Part shown: piece after piece, positions 1 to 8,302 of the stretch
Layout: each line of letters begins with the position of its first letter
How positions within the stretch are numbered: the first letter of the stretch is position 1
Program-made: the position numbers and the translations under genes
Assembly (NCBI GenBank): GCA_039028975.1
Contig: JBCCHB010000075.1
Location: 15,482-79,481 of the forward strand
Reading direction: 5' to 3'
DNA from: JAHBNG01 sp039028975
Lineage (GTDB): Bacteria > Chloroflexota > Anaerolineae > Caldilineales > Caldilineaceae
DNA: 64,000 nucleotides
The notes under the pieces: model-generated
What the model saw: the letters and a program-made list of their open reading frames with translations, nothing else
The model's database searches: none
Told to the model about the DNA's origin: nothing

Positions 1-218
1 CGGGACGGTGTACAGAGGGGCATCTGACAATATGCACTGTTGAAGACGGTTGATTGGGCTGCTAGTCGGTCCAAATTGGGCGTGTGTACCGGCTCTCCCC
101 CAGCTTCGGCAGAACGGTGGCCCATGAAACGAAAGCTGTGCTCATCACTAAAGAGGAGTAGGATATTGGGTCGCTTAGACATAAGGTGGTTTCTCCTTGT
201 TGTATTGATGTTTTCACA

Positions 219-277
219 TGTCATCTCTAGTACCCGAGAGATCTTCCATTCGTTCTATTAAATTCTCGCTCCTTAGT
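219..277 (+). repeat. Dispersed palindromic repeat, copy A (partial)
   Basis: This is one of four related copies; the others are at 6188-6286, 11172-11270 and 45806-45924. The core reads TGTCATCT-C-AGTACCCGAGAGATCTTC and ends in AAATTCTCG-TCCTTAG. Its right end supplies the TAA stop codon (273-275) of the potassium-channel gene. The left half seen in the other copies is not recognisable here. Confidence 0.7.
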
Positions 278-1274
278 GAGCTAGAAGCTGTTCAAGTTTG
301 TCCAATTGCTGACGAGTGCCGATTAAGATGAGCTGATCTCTTACCTGCAAATGAGTTTTCGTACTGGGCGTAATAACACTCTGTGAGCGTAAAATCGCCA
401 ATAACGTCACACCTGTGCGGCGACGTAGATCCAGCTCTGCTATCGTTTGGCCAAGCAGTCCTGAATTTTCTTCTACCATCATCTCCTCGAGCCACAATTC
501 AACACCCGCGCCGATGGTCAACTCTTCGATAAATTCTGTCAAGTGGGGCCGCATAAGCGAATTGGCCATTCTCATCCCACCAATATTATAGGGAGAAACA
601 ACTCGATTGGCCCCAGCACGGATCATCTTTTCCTCATTTTCAGCACGGGAGCTACGTGCCACAATGGTCAATTTAGGATTGAGTGCGCGGGCTGAAACAA
701 CAATGAACAAGTTAACGGAATCAGATCCTGCGGCCACTATTAAGCCCCAGGCTCGCTCAAGACCGGCCCTTCTCAAAACGTCGTCATCGGTTGCGTCACC
801 TTCCAAGACCATATAGTTGTCGTTTTGCAGTTGCAGGACACATTTTGGATCGTTATCAACAATGACAATGGGGCGCTGATTGTCGCGTTGAAGTACTTGA
901 GTAGCATTTTGACCCACACGACCATATCCGCAGATGATAATATGTCCATCCAGGTTATCGATTGCTTTTTGCATACGAATTGCTTGTATCTCGCCACGAA
1001 GTTCAGTCGAAAGAATCGTCTCTACGAGTAGCGTGAAGGAGGCTGCTACCGAGCCGACACCGACTAGAATAAAGAGAATAGTAAAAATCCTGCCGACAAA
1101 AGAGAGGGACCTCACTTCGCCATACCCAACCGAGCCGATTGTAATCACGGTCATGTAGAGCGCATCCAATAGGTTCCATCCTTCAATGGCCCAGTACCCA
1201 ACCGTTCCAAGCCCTATCAGTCCTATGTTGAAGCCAATGATAATCAAGATACGACGGGTAAATCTGCTGAACAC
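273..1274 (-). CDS. Potassium channel protein with RCK (TrkA-N/TrkA-C) domains
   Basis: This 333-residue protein looks like a two-transmembrane potassium channel with a cytoplasmic RCK regulatory module (MthK/Kch-like). A first membrane helix lies near residues 8-28. A pore loop follows with the selectivity-filter sequence VGYG (residues 49-52), and a second helix at about 62-85. The RCK_N Rossmann domain starts near 110 with the nucleotide-binding motif GYGRVG (116-121). A TrkA-C-like domain fills roughly 250-333. Length and domain order match single-RCK potassium channels. The stop codon lies in the end of a dispersed palindromic repeat. The gene stands alone on the minus strand; the exact ligand (Ca2+, NAD(H), c-di-AMP) cannot be told. 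Confidence 0.9.
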   Translation of the reverse strand: MFSRFTRRILIIIGFNIGLIGLGTVGYWAIEGWNLLDALYMTVITIGSVGYGEVRSLSFVGRIFTILFILVGVGSVAASFTLLVETILSTELRGEIQAIRMQKAIDNLDGHIIICGYGRVGQNATQVLQRDNQRPIVIVDNDPKCVLQLQNDNYMVLEGDATDDDVLRRAGLERAWGLIVAAGSDSVNLFIVVSARALNPKLTIVARSSRAENEEKMIRAGANRVVSPYNIGGMRMANSLMRPHLTEFIEELTIGAGVELWLEEMMVEENSGLLGQTIAELDLRRRTGVTLLAILRSQSVITPSTKTHLQVRDQLILIGTRQQLDKLEQLLAH

Positions 1275-1450
1275 AGCTATTCCGCTCTATATGCATTACT
1301 ACCATCATAATCAGCTTTCCTCATCAACTAAGCATCACGGCTTCAATGGTTTACGGAACTACTCTGAAGCACGCAGAATCTCTTGCTGACATCAGGGGCT
1401 ACTGATAAGTGGATTGGACCTAACTGAGAAATGAGTGAACTCGGCACCGA

Positions 1451-2425
1451 TTATTGCAGAGCCAGAATCACCTTGCCTATGTTTTTGTCGGCTCTTACAT
1501 GCGCATGAGCGGCTTGCGCTTCCTGCATAGGGTACGTAGTATCAATAATAGGACGAAGTGTACCGTTCCTCAATTGAGGCCAGAATCGTTGGCTAAATTC
1601 TTGGGTGATGGCAATCTTCTCGTCTAAAGGGCGGGAACGCAGCGTCGATCCTACAATTTTTAGCCTTTTCCCCATCACCTGTCCCAAGTTTATCTGACTC
1701 TTTGCTCCACTGAGTAACCCGATCAACACTAACCGACCCAAACGCCCCAAAACGGCCAGATTCTTTTCCAGATAATCAGCCCCTACAGGGCAGAGAACCA
1801 CATCAACGCTACTAGAGATCTTCTGAATTTCTTCCTGAAAGTCTTGGCTCTTACGATTCACCAGCAGGTCAGCGCCTAGTTCTTGACAGAAATCCAATTT
1901 GTGGTCAGCTCCAGCTGTTGCATAGGCTTTTGCACCAATCGCCTTAGCAAGCTGAATGGCGGCAGTCCCCACACCGCTGGCCGCAGCATGGATCAGGGCA
2001 GATTCACCTGACTGTAAATTACCTTCGAGAAAGAGATTAACAAAGGCCGTTAGCCAGACTTCAGGCACCGCAGCTCCCATCTCAAAGCTCCAATCATCTG
2101 GCAGTGGCATGAGCATACCCGCTGGGACATTAATCTGCTCGGCGTAGCCGCCGCCTGGAAGTAACGCACAAACCCGATCTCCGACTTTCCAGCCGTCTAC
2201 AGATTGACCAACGGCAGCAATCTCCCCGGCCATCTCCAAACCTAGCAAGGGTGAGGCACCGGGTGGCGGTGGGTAGTTACCAGAAGCTTGAAGAAGATCC
2301 GCACGATTCACAGCAGATGTTATGATATTGACCAAAACTTCATCTACTGCATACTCAACATCGGGGACGTCGCTCCAGGTCAATTGTGGGGTTTCAGTAT
2401 CGTTACTGACAACAATTCCTTTCAT
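1451..2425 (-). CDS. NAD(P)H quinone oxidoreductase, zinc-independent MDR family (PIG3/QOR type)
   Basis: This 324-residue medium-chain dehydrogenase/reductase probably reduces quinones or enones with NADPH. The segment NYPPPPGASPLLGLEMAGE (about residues 50-68) is the hallmark of the PIG3-like quinone oxidoreductase branch. The cofactor-binding fold is seen at about 145-165 (HAAASGVGTAAIQLAK). No cysteine cluster for a structural zinc is visible, which fits QOR rather than alcohol dehydrogenases. The start is backed by AAGGAG five bases upstream of ATG. The gene is divergent from the M81 peptidase gene, and a 353-bp shared upstream region separates them. Confidence 0.88.
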   Translation of the reverse strand: MKGIVVSNDTETPQLTWSDVPDVEYAVDEVLVNIITSAVNRADLLQASGNYPPPPGASPLLGLEMAGEIAAVGQSVDGWKVGDRVCALLPGGGYAEQINVPAGMLMPLPDDWSFEMGAAVPEVWLTAFVNLFLEGNLQSGESALIHAAASGVGTAAIQLAKAIGAKAYATAGADHKLDFCQELGADLLVNRKSQDFQEEIQKISSSVDVVLCPVGADYLEKNLAVLGRLGRLVLIGLLSGAKSQINLGQVMGKRLKIVGSTLRSRPLDEKIAITQEFSQRFWPQLRNGTLRPIIDTTYPMQEAQAAHAHVRADKNIGKVILALQ

Positions 2426-2778
2426 GGAAACTCCTTTTAGGGACGGGTGGACTATCGGGATGATTTATAGAATCTACGGTCGGTTCCTTTTCAAACGGGC
2501 ATTCAGCTCTTCGGATAGAGCTTTGGAAAACGCCCATTCCGAAAACATCGATTTTGAAATCGACTAAAGGATATCGTAGAACGCAATACACACATATGAA
2601 CAAAGGGGAGTTTGGACTAGAAGGCCGGGCGACTGCAAACTATTTCTACCTTAATAATACCATACTCTACAAAAAAGAGATACGCGTTCAGGCAACTGAA
2701 TTGACGATTTGAACTGCATCCATTATCCTTCTGAATAAACACCCCCTTCTCGATTGTATCCTCAATAAAGGAGCCTTC
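2426..2778. promoter_or_regulatory. Divergent intergenic region between quinone oxidoreductase and M81 peptidase
   Basis: No convincing coding potential. Promoters for both divergent genes must lie here, but I could not place -35/-10 boxes with confidence. A small perfect inverted repeat, CGATTT-TG-AAATCG, lies at 2549-2562 and could be an operator half-site pair. The AAGGAG Shine-Dalgarno of the M81 gene is at about 2767-2772. Confidence 0.35.
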
Positions 2779-4236
2779 ATGAAGATCTTTACCGCTTTAC
2801 TTGGAACAGAAACCAACACATTTTCACCGTTTCTGACAGGATGGCCCAATTTTGAAAATACTTATCTGGTGCGCAATGGTGAACATGGCGATAAACCTTT
2901 TTCCTTCGGCATACCGCTGATCCGTTGGCGAGCGATGGCCCACGCCAAAGGATGGGCGGTTGCCGAGGGCATAGCAACCTTTGCCGTGCCAGCAGGTACA
3001 ACACTTGGTTCTGTATACGAGTCGCTACGTGACGAGCTGTTGGCAGAGCTGAAAGCGGCCATGCCCGTAGATGGCGTTTTGCTGATGATGCATGGGGCAA
3101 TGGTTGCCCAAGGCTATGACGACTGTGAAGGGGATATTGTTCAGCGAGTGCGGGCCATTGTCGGGCCGTCCGTACCCATTGGTGCTGAATTGGATCTGCA
3201 CTGCCATCTGACTCAAATGCTCGTCGACAACGCAGATGCGGTGATCACCTTTAAAGAGTATCCGCATATTGATCCGCCGGAACGGGCTGAAGAGCTGTTC
3301 GGTATCATCGCCAATGCTATGGAGGGAAAATGTAAACCCGTCACCTCACTCTATGAGTGTAATATGATCGGTGTCTACCATACAACACAAGAGCCTGTTA
3401 AGACTTTTGTCGCCAAGATGCAGGCGCTAGAGGGTAAGGACCGTGTCCTTTCTATTTCTCTAGGGCATGGCTTTCCCTGGGGAGATGTAGCAGACTTGGG
3501 AACCCGAATGCTTGTAGTGACAGATGATGATCCAAATAGGGGGACTGCTTTAGCGAAAGAACTGGGCAATGAATTCTATTCAATGCGGGATCAAGTTCAG
3601 CCGCTCTATCAGACTATTGATGAGGGCTTGGACAACGCTCTCGCCGCATCGGCTGGTCCGGTGGTGTTAGCCGATGTTTCTGATAACTCTGGTGGTGGTG
3701 CGCCCAACGATTCAACCTTTGTATTGCAGCGGATTTTAGAACGAAATATCAACAGTGTGGCAGTTGGCTGCATCTGGGATCCTGTGGCGGTCCAGGTAGC
3801 CATGGAAGTTGGCGAAGGGGCAGAATTAGAGATGCGAATCGGGGGCAAAATGGGACCCATGTCGGGTGATCCGCTGGATTTGACCGTACGGGTCGGCCAG
3901 ATTGCCCGAAATGCCACGCAGCGTTTTGGGGAAGGCAATGCCAAGCTGGGTGATTCGGTTGCACTGCATTTATCGAATGATGTGGATATTGTTCTTATCT
4001 CTCACCGTACCCAGACCTTTCACCCTGATGTCTTTACGAATGTGAGTATTGACCCAACGCTGAAGCAGATCCTTGTTGTCAAATCTATGCAACATTTCTA
4101 TGCTGGCTTTGAACCGATTGCGACACAGATTCTCTACCTGGCCGCGCCAGGTGCTCTTGTCCCAGATATGACCCAGATTCCCTATAAACGAGCCAGCCGA
4201 GCTCTTTGGCCGCTTATGCTTCCGCCACTAAATTGA
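2779..4236 (+). CDS. M81 family metallopeptidase (MlrC-like)
   Basis: This 485-residue protein belongs to the MlrC/M81 family, zinc enzymes best known from the last step of microcystin breakdown and widespread in marine bacteria. Family landmarks are MMHGAMVAQGYDDCEGD near residue 105, ELDLHCHL near 138, and an EYPHID segment near 158. These provide the expected Asp/His metal ligands. A C-terminal MlrC_C-like half starts near 300 with VVLADVSDNSGGGAPNDST. The length is normal for the family. The start has AAGGAG six bases upstream. It is followed after 198 bp by an N-acyl-D-amino-acid deacylase on the same strand, which suggests joint use on D-amino-acid-containing or cyclic peptides. That link is inference. 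Confidence 0.9.
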   Translation: MKIFTALLGTETNTFSPFLTGWPNFENTYLVRNGEHGDKPFSFGIPLIRWRAMAHAKGWAVAEGIATFAVPAGTTLGSVYESLRDELLAELKAAMPVDGVLLMMHGAMVAQGYDDCEGDIVQRVRAIVGPSVPIGAELDLHCHLTQMLVDNADAVITFKEYPHIDPPERAEELFGIIANAMEGKCKPVTSLYECNMIGVYHTTQEPVKTFVAKMQALEGKDRVLSISLGHGFPWGDVADLGTRMLVVTDDDPNRGTALAKELGNEFYSMRDQVQPLYQTIDEGLDNALAASAGPVVLADVSDNSGGGAPNDSTFVLQRILERNINSVAVGCIWDPVAVQVAMEVGEGAELEMRIGGKMGPMSGDPLDLTVRVGQIARNATQRFGEGNAKLGDSVALHLSNDVDIVLISHRTQTFHPDVFTNVSIDPTLKQILVVKSMQHFYAGFEPIATQILYLAAPGALVPDMTQIPYKRASRALWPLMLPPLN

Positions 4237-4434
4237 TATCCTAAGCTTTTCCAATTTAGCCTGATGCGTTCCGAATAAAGGGAAGCTTACCGCTTTCACG
4301 GGGACAGATCCCGTCTTCATAAGAACGACCCCCATCTCAATCGGAAGATACCCGTCTTAACAAGGACAAGCATTGTATCTGGCTATGGATAAAGAGTCCA
4401 AAATCTTACAATTAATTCTAATTTCGGAGACTAA

Positions 4435-6066
4435 ATGACCCACTATAGTACGTTAATTACAAACGCAAAAATTGTAGATGGTACTGGTAATCCCTGGCGC
4501 TATGGCGACCTAGCGATCCAAGGCGAGACCATTGCTGCCATAACCCCTCCAGGTGCGATCTCGCCCGATTCGGCAGCCGAGGTTGTTGATGCCTCGAGTC
4601 GGGTCGTTTGCCCAGGATTTATCGACATTCTTAGCCATTCGATCATCCCTCTTATGCGGGATCCGCACTGCCTCTCTAAGATCGCTCAGGGAGTTACCAC
4701 AGAAATCATGGGCGAAGGCTGGTGTCCAGCTCCGCAAGGAGGGCAGGTCAATCATGAGTTTCTAAGGGACCGTCTGCGTCAGGACAATCTAACCGAATGG
4801 GAAGAGCGGATCCAAACATGGACGCGTTTTGGGCATTGGTTAGCAGCGATGACTGAAATGGGCGTAACGTCGAATGTTGGCTCTTTTATGGGTGGGGGAA
4901 CCCTCCGCATGTATGCAATGGGCATGGAGATGGGGCACCCTTCGTCAGAGCAACTTGGTCTTATGGAGCGGCTGATGGCCGAGTCAATGGAAGATGGGGC
5001 CATGGGCGTCTCTCAGGCACTCATCTATCCACCTAGCGCCTATACATCTATTGACGAATTAGTGGCTATTAGTAAAGTCGTAAGTCACTATAATGGTGTC
5101 TATATCACCCACATTCGTTCAGAAGCAGATGAAATCATGGAAGGTCTTGATGAGGCGATTCAGATTGGCCGACATGCTGAGCTGCCTGTAGAGATCTATC
5201 ACCTGAAGGCTGCAGGGAAAAGAAATTGGTCTAAGCTCGATCAGGTCTTTGAATGCATTGACGCTGAACGCTCGTCCGGATTGGACATCACTGCTGATAT
5301 GTATCCTTATCCGGCCATGGGTACGGGACTCTCATCGATTCTGCCACCATGGGTTGCAGCAGAGGGAAAATTCTTTGACAACCTGCGAGATCCCAATGCG
5401 CTACCCGAGATAAAGGCGGAAACACTGAACCCATCAGGCGGCTGGGAGGCGATTGCCGATCTGGTGGGACCTGACAATGTGATGCCTGTTGGTCTGTATA
5501 AAGAGGAAAACCAACCCTATATTGGCCGACGCCTGACTGAGATTGCCGAAATGCGGGGTGAAGATTGGTTTGATTCTGCAATTTACCTCTTCGTTTCAGA
5601 GGAGCAGCGAATCGCTACCATCTATTTTTCTATGGATGAGGACAATGTCAAGCGTAAGCTTCAGCAGCCGTGGATCACCATCGGGACAGATGCTGGCGGT
5701 ATGGATCCGGCGTGGGCGCGGCAGTTAGGTCCGATCCACCCACGTGGATACGGCTCATATGCAAGAATTCTAGGAAAATATGTGCGTGAAGAAAAGGTGT
5801 TGCCTCTTGAGGATGCCATTCGCAAAATGAGCGGTGGAGTTGCTGCGCGTTTGGGAATCCGCAATCGGGGCTTATTGCTTGAAAACATGCAGGCGGATGT
5901 GGTTGTCTTTGATCCTGACACGGTTATCGATCATGCAACTTTCGCTAATCCTCACCAGCTTTCAACGGGTGTTGAGCATGTATGGATCAACGGGACGCGG
6001 GTCTGGAAAGATGGCCACCACACCCAGAATAGGCCAGGACAAATTGTGACTGGTCCTGGATGCTAG
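4435..6066 (+). CDS. N-acyl-D-amino-acid deacylase (amidohydrolase superfamily, D-aminoacylase type)
   Basis: This 543-residue protein resembles D-aminoacylases, which release free D-amino acids from N-acyl derivatives. Visible landmarks are the opening INGTG-like strand, PGFIDILSHS (residues 60-69), EGWCPAP with a cysteine at 97, THIRSE with His226, YHLKAAGKRNW with His256, and a late IGTDAGG. Cys97, His226, His256 and the late Asp match the catalytic metal set known for this family. The first His of the usual HxH pair is Leu66 here; the second, His68, is kept. GGAG lies just upstream of the ATG. The gene probably works with the preceding M81 peptidase gene. Confidence 0.88.
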   Translation: MTHYSTLITNAKIVDGTGNPWRYGDLAIQGETIAAITPPGAISPDSAAEVVDASSRVVCPGFIDILSHSIIPLMRDPHCLSKIAQGVTTEIMGEGWCPAPQGGQVNHEFLRDRLRQDNLTEWEERIQTWTRFGHWLAAMTEMGVTSNVGSFMGGGTLRMYAMGMEMGHPSSEQLGLMERLMAESMEDGAMGVSQALIYPPSAYTSIDELVAISKVVSHYNGVYITHIRSEADEIMEGLDEAIQIGRHAELPVEIYHLKAAGKRNWSKLDQVFECIDAERSSGLDITADMYPYPAMGTGLSSILPPWVAAEGKFFDNLRDPNALPEIKAETLNPSGGWEAIADLVGPDNVMPVGLYKEENQPYIGRRLTEIAEMRGEDWFDSAIYLFVSEEQRIATIYFSMDEDNVKRKLQQPWITIGTDAGGMDPAWARQLGPIHPRGYGSYARILGKYVREEKVLPLEDAIRKMSGGVAARLGIRNRGLLLENMQADVVVFDPDTVIDHATFANPHQLSTGVEHVWINGTRVWKDGHHTQNRPGQIVTGPGC

Positions 6067-6115
6067 GTTATCGATACTTTATCGAACATTTTGAACGCCA
6101 AGCGTCGAGTCTAGC

Positions 6116-6139
6116 TTGGGACAGTCAGGGCTGTCCCAG
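6116..6139 (+). terminator. Hairpin downstream of the N-acyl-D-amino-acid deacylase gene
   Basis: TGGGACAG (6117-6124) pairs perfectly with CTGTCCCA (6131-6138) across a six-base loop, about 50 bp after the stop codon. There is no U-tract after the stem, so it is a weak terminator call. Confidence 0.4.
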
Positions 6140-6187
6140 GCAAAACGCAACATGTAGGAGACGTAAACCTTTCACCGGCTCGTCCCG

Positions 6188-6286
6188 TTAAGGAACGAGA
6201 ATTTTATAAGATCAAACGAAAGATCTCCCAGGTACCCAAGATGACAGCGTCGAAGTTTCGGGTTGTATTTGACCCTGATTTCTAAG
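6188..6286 (-). repeat. Dispersed palindromic repeat, copy B
   Basis: Reads TAAGGAACGAGAATTTTATAAG ... AAGATCTCCCAGGTACCC ... GTCGAAGTTTCGGG ... GATTTCTAAG. It is related to copies A, C and D, with the two ends forming an imperfect inverted repeat. Its right end overlaps the TAG stop (6282-6284) of the PAS-domain gene. Confidence 0.7.
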
Positions 6287-7214
6287 CTATTTGTACGGCT
6301 GTGGGATCGTGGGTCTCTACTTGGGGGAAGGTTGCGAGAATTGAATTCGGCTCATAATTCATATTCGGTGGATACGTATCGGTAGCCCAGGTAGTTGATT
6401 CTCCGCTAGCGGAAGCCCCGTTAGCTAAAACCCCAGTGGACAGGTGACAACCGTTAGACGAGGAAGAGTTATGTGAACTTGAGACAGATGAGAACTCTTT
6501 GGCTTGAAGAAGTGATTCAAGCCCTGTATACAGAGATGAGATCTCATGCTCAATACGATTGATGGACTCACCCCAATTGTCGCCAATTTCCTGACGTAGG
6601 CTATTGATATGAAGATCAATTCTAGTAAGGGAGGTACGTACTTCCTGTGTGATATATTCGGCATGGCTGCTGCGCATACTTTCAGTTTTTTGCAGATGCT
6701 CTACCATCTGACGAAGCTGCTGTTTGCGTTGTTGCAATGCACGGGCTGCGCTGTTACGTTCTGTTGTCTCTCGAAGCAGCAACATCCGTCCAGAAAAGTG
6801 ATCTCGATCTGTATGGATGGGTATGACACATAGCTCAAAACTACGCGCTCCTTCGCGACACATGCTCTCAACTGACGTTGTATGCTCCTTGTCCGTGCTG
6901 TTTAGGAAGGGGCCAATAGTAGGCCACATGGCAAGCACTTCTTGGATTGGCTTCCCAATAATCTCTAGAAGATTGGTTGCCGTCTTCGCTTCCTCAGATA
7001 CAATAGAGGTCAGGATGCAACCTGCGGCTGGGTTAAATGAGACCAACAGGTTATTAGGGGTGACAATAAATATGCCATCTGAAATGTGATCATAGATGGT
7101 ATGGTGGGCGGCAGGTAGAAAATCATCAGCGTCCTGCCTATTGCGTCGACGAAATGGATTCATGCCCATGATCGCTGAAAGCGGTGTATCATGTCGAAGT
7201 TGATCCCATGACAT
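6282..7214 (-). CDS. PAS-domain protein with a degenerate, kinase-less HisKA-like helix
   Basis: A cytoplasmic protein of 310 residues. A longer TTG start at 7253 is possible, but ATG 7214 has a strong GAGGAGGAG Shine-Dalgarno. A PAS-like sensor domain spans roughly residues 35-150 (DGIFIVTPNNLLVSFNPAA; later LLLRETTERN). A long helix follows, carrying ITQEVRTSLTRI at about 188-199. This aligns with the phosphoacceptor box S-H-E-L-R-T-P-L-T of histidine kinases, but the histidine is Gln190. No HATPase_c domain follows; the rest is low-complexity, Ser/Asn-rich sequence. It is therefore probably not a kinase and may be a sensor or dimerisation partner. The stop codon is in a dispersed repeat. 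The next gene upstream is rpmB, 438 bp away. Confidence 0.7.
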   Translation of the reverse strand: MSWDQLRHDTPLSAIMGMNPFRRRNRQDADDFLPAAHHTIYDHISDGIFIVTPNNLLVSFNPAAGCILTSIVSEEAKTATNLLEIIGKPIQEVLAMWPTIGPFLNSTDKEHTTSVESMCREGARSFELCVIPIHTDRDHFSGRMLLLRETTERNSAARALQQRKQQLRQMVEHLQKTESMRSSHAEYITQEVRTSLTRIDLHINSLRQEIGDNWGESINRIEHEISSLYTGLESLLQAKEFSSVSSSHNSSSSNGCHLSTGVLANGASASGESTTWATDTYPPNMNYEPNSILATFPQVETHDPTAVQIA

Positions 7215-7652
7215 ATGCTCCTCCTCGGGACATCGCTTAGTCAAGAACTCCAATTAGTGCGACTCAAAATTTAAACCATAATGGGAAAAAGCGCTTGTCA
7301 GAACCCTGACGATTACCTTACGGGCGTAGGGTTATTCTCTGATTCCGTACAAATTCGGTCTGACAGGGCATATTCAGGGTGATGAAGGAGAGAAGGAGAA
7401 GACGTACCAGAAAATAAATGAGAGTCATCTGTACGCCTTTGATACGATTTAGGGTCGATTTAGATAATAGAGCAGACGATCCATACTTGGCTCAATTTGA
7501 AAGCTCTAGTTTGGTCTTTCTGACAAAGTTGTGGAAAGGTACAGTTTTAGAATCGGCCAAAGAACCAGCCGATTGCAGTGGAGTAGGCACGCCTCGTACC
7601 ATACGTGGGCGTGCTGATTAAATGCAGTTGCGCTCCGCTAATCATTTCAACA
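7215..7652. other. Intergenic region between the PAS gene and rpmB
   Basis: No convincing gene. A GCACGCC/GGCGTGC inverted repeat (7587-7593 with 7608-7614) lies about 40-65 bp past the rpmB stop on the minus strand and may be its terminator, although no U-run follows. The surrounding segment 7571-7620 has a relative at 60484-60555. Confidence 0.35.
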
Positions 7653-7889
7653 CTAAGTTACGTCTTTTAAAGTAAGTCCATTTTTCTTTAGATAATTCAT
7701 CAACCCTAAGCGATTAACGGACTTCATTGCGCGTGCCGATGCTTTGACCCGAATCGTTCGACCTAACTCTGGAACATAGATTGAACGCTTTTGAACATTG
7801 AGGTTCCAACGCCGACGTGTTTTCTTGTGTGAGAAGGTATCTCGGTTGCCGAAGAGAGGACCCTTTCGGCTTAATTGACATTTGGCCAT
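7653..7889 (-). CDS. rpmB: 50S ribosomal protein L28 (bL28)
   Basis: A basic 78-residue protein with the bL28 pattern: an N-terminal MAKCQLSRKGPLFGN, the HKKTRRRWNLNVQK segment, and a C-terminal RTIRVKASARAMKSV that contacts 23S rRNA. The length is typical. No CxxC zinc ribbon is seen, so it is the zinc-free form. AGGAG is placed eight bases upstream of the ATG. It is encoded alone rather than beside rpmG, which is common outside the gamma-proteobacteria. Confidence 0.93.
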   Translation of the reverse strand: MAKCQLSRKGPLFGNRDTFSHKKTRRRWNLNVQKRSIYVPELGRTIRVKASARAMKSVNRLGLMNYLKKNGLTLKDVT

Positions 7890-8302
7890 TGATGATCTCC
7901 TGCATTAATCGCTACCGTAAAGTAGCTAACATATAGATGATGGCCAGATAAAGTTTGTTCCCAATGAAGATGGGACATTGCCCCCATGTAAATGGAGATA
8001 TCATCCCTATTTCGGATTCTTCAGGCTAAATCAAAAAAAAGCTGGGACAAAGTTAACCTGGCGGATTATAGAGTTTAAATCACGGTAGCAGTCACATATA
8101 GCTCGTTTAGGCAACAGGCTTTGTGCGGTTCTGCCCTGGTCCATGACTTTTACAGAACTGCTTTAAATCGTTTTAAAAACCATTTTTCAAAGTACTATAA
8201 TTTGAAGTGAGTATAACTTAGTTACCTGATCTCGCGCAAACTTTCAGGCGGAACAATAGTTCTGCAAAAAAGGGCCATCAGAGTGCGAGACTCATGGATT
8301 TT
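7890..8302. other. Intergenic region between rpmB and the CtaG-like gene
   Basis: AT-rich, with no convincing gene on either strand. It should hold the rpmB promoter on the minus strand; no clear boxes were located. Confidence 0.3.

Noticed and set aside
40..261. 73-codon plus-strand frame at the left window end
   Set aside because: No family features, no ribosome-binding site, and it runs into the dispersed repeat.
7418..7621. 67-codon plus-strand frame between PAS gene and rpmB
   Set aside because: No homology look; it overlaps the hairpin after rpmB and a dispersed segment.
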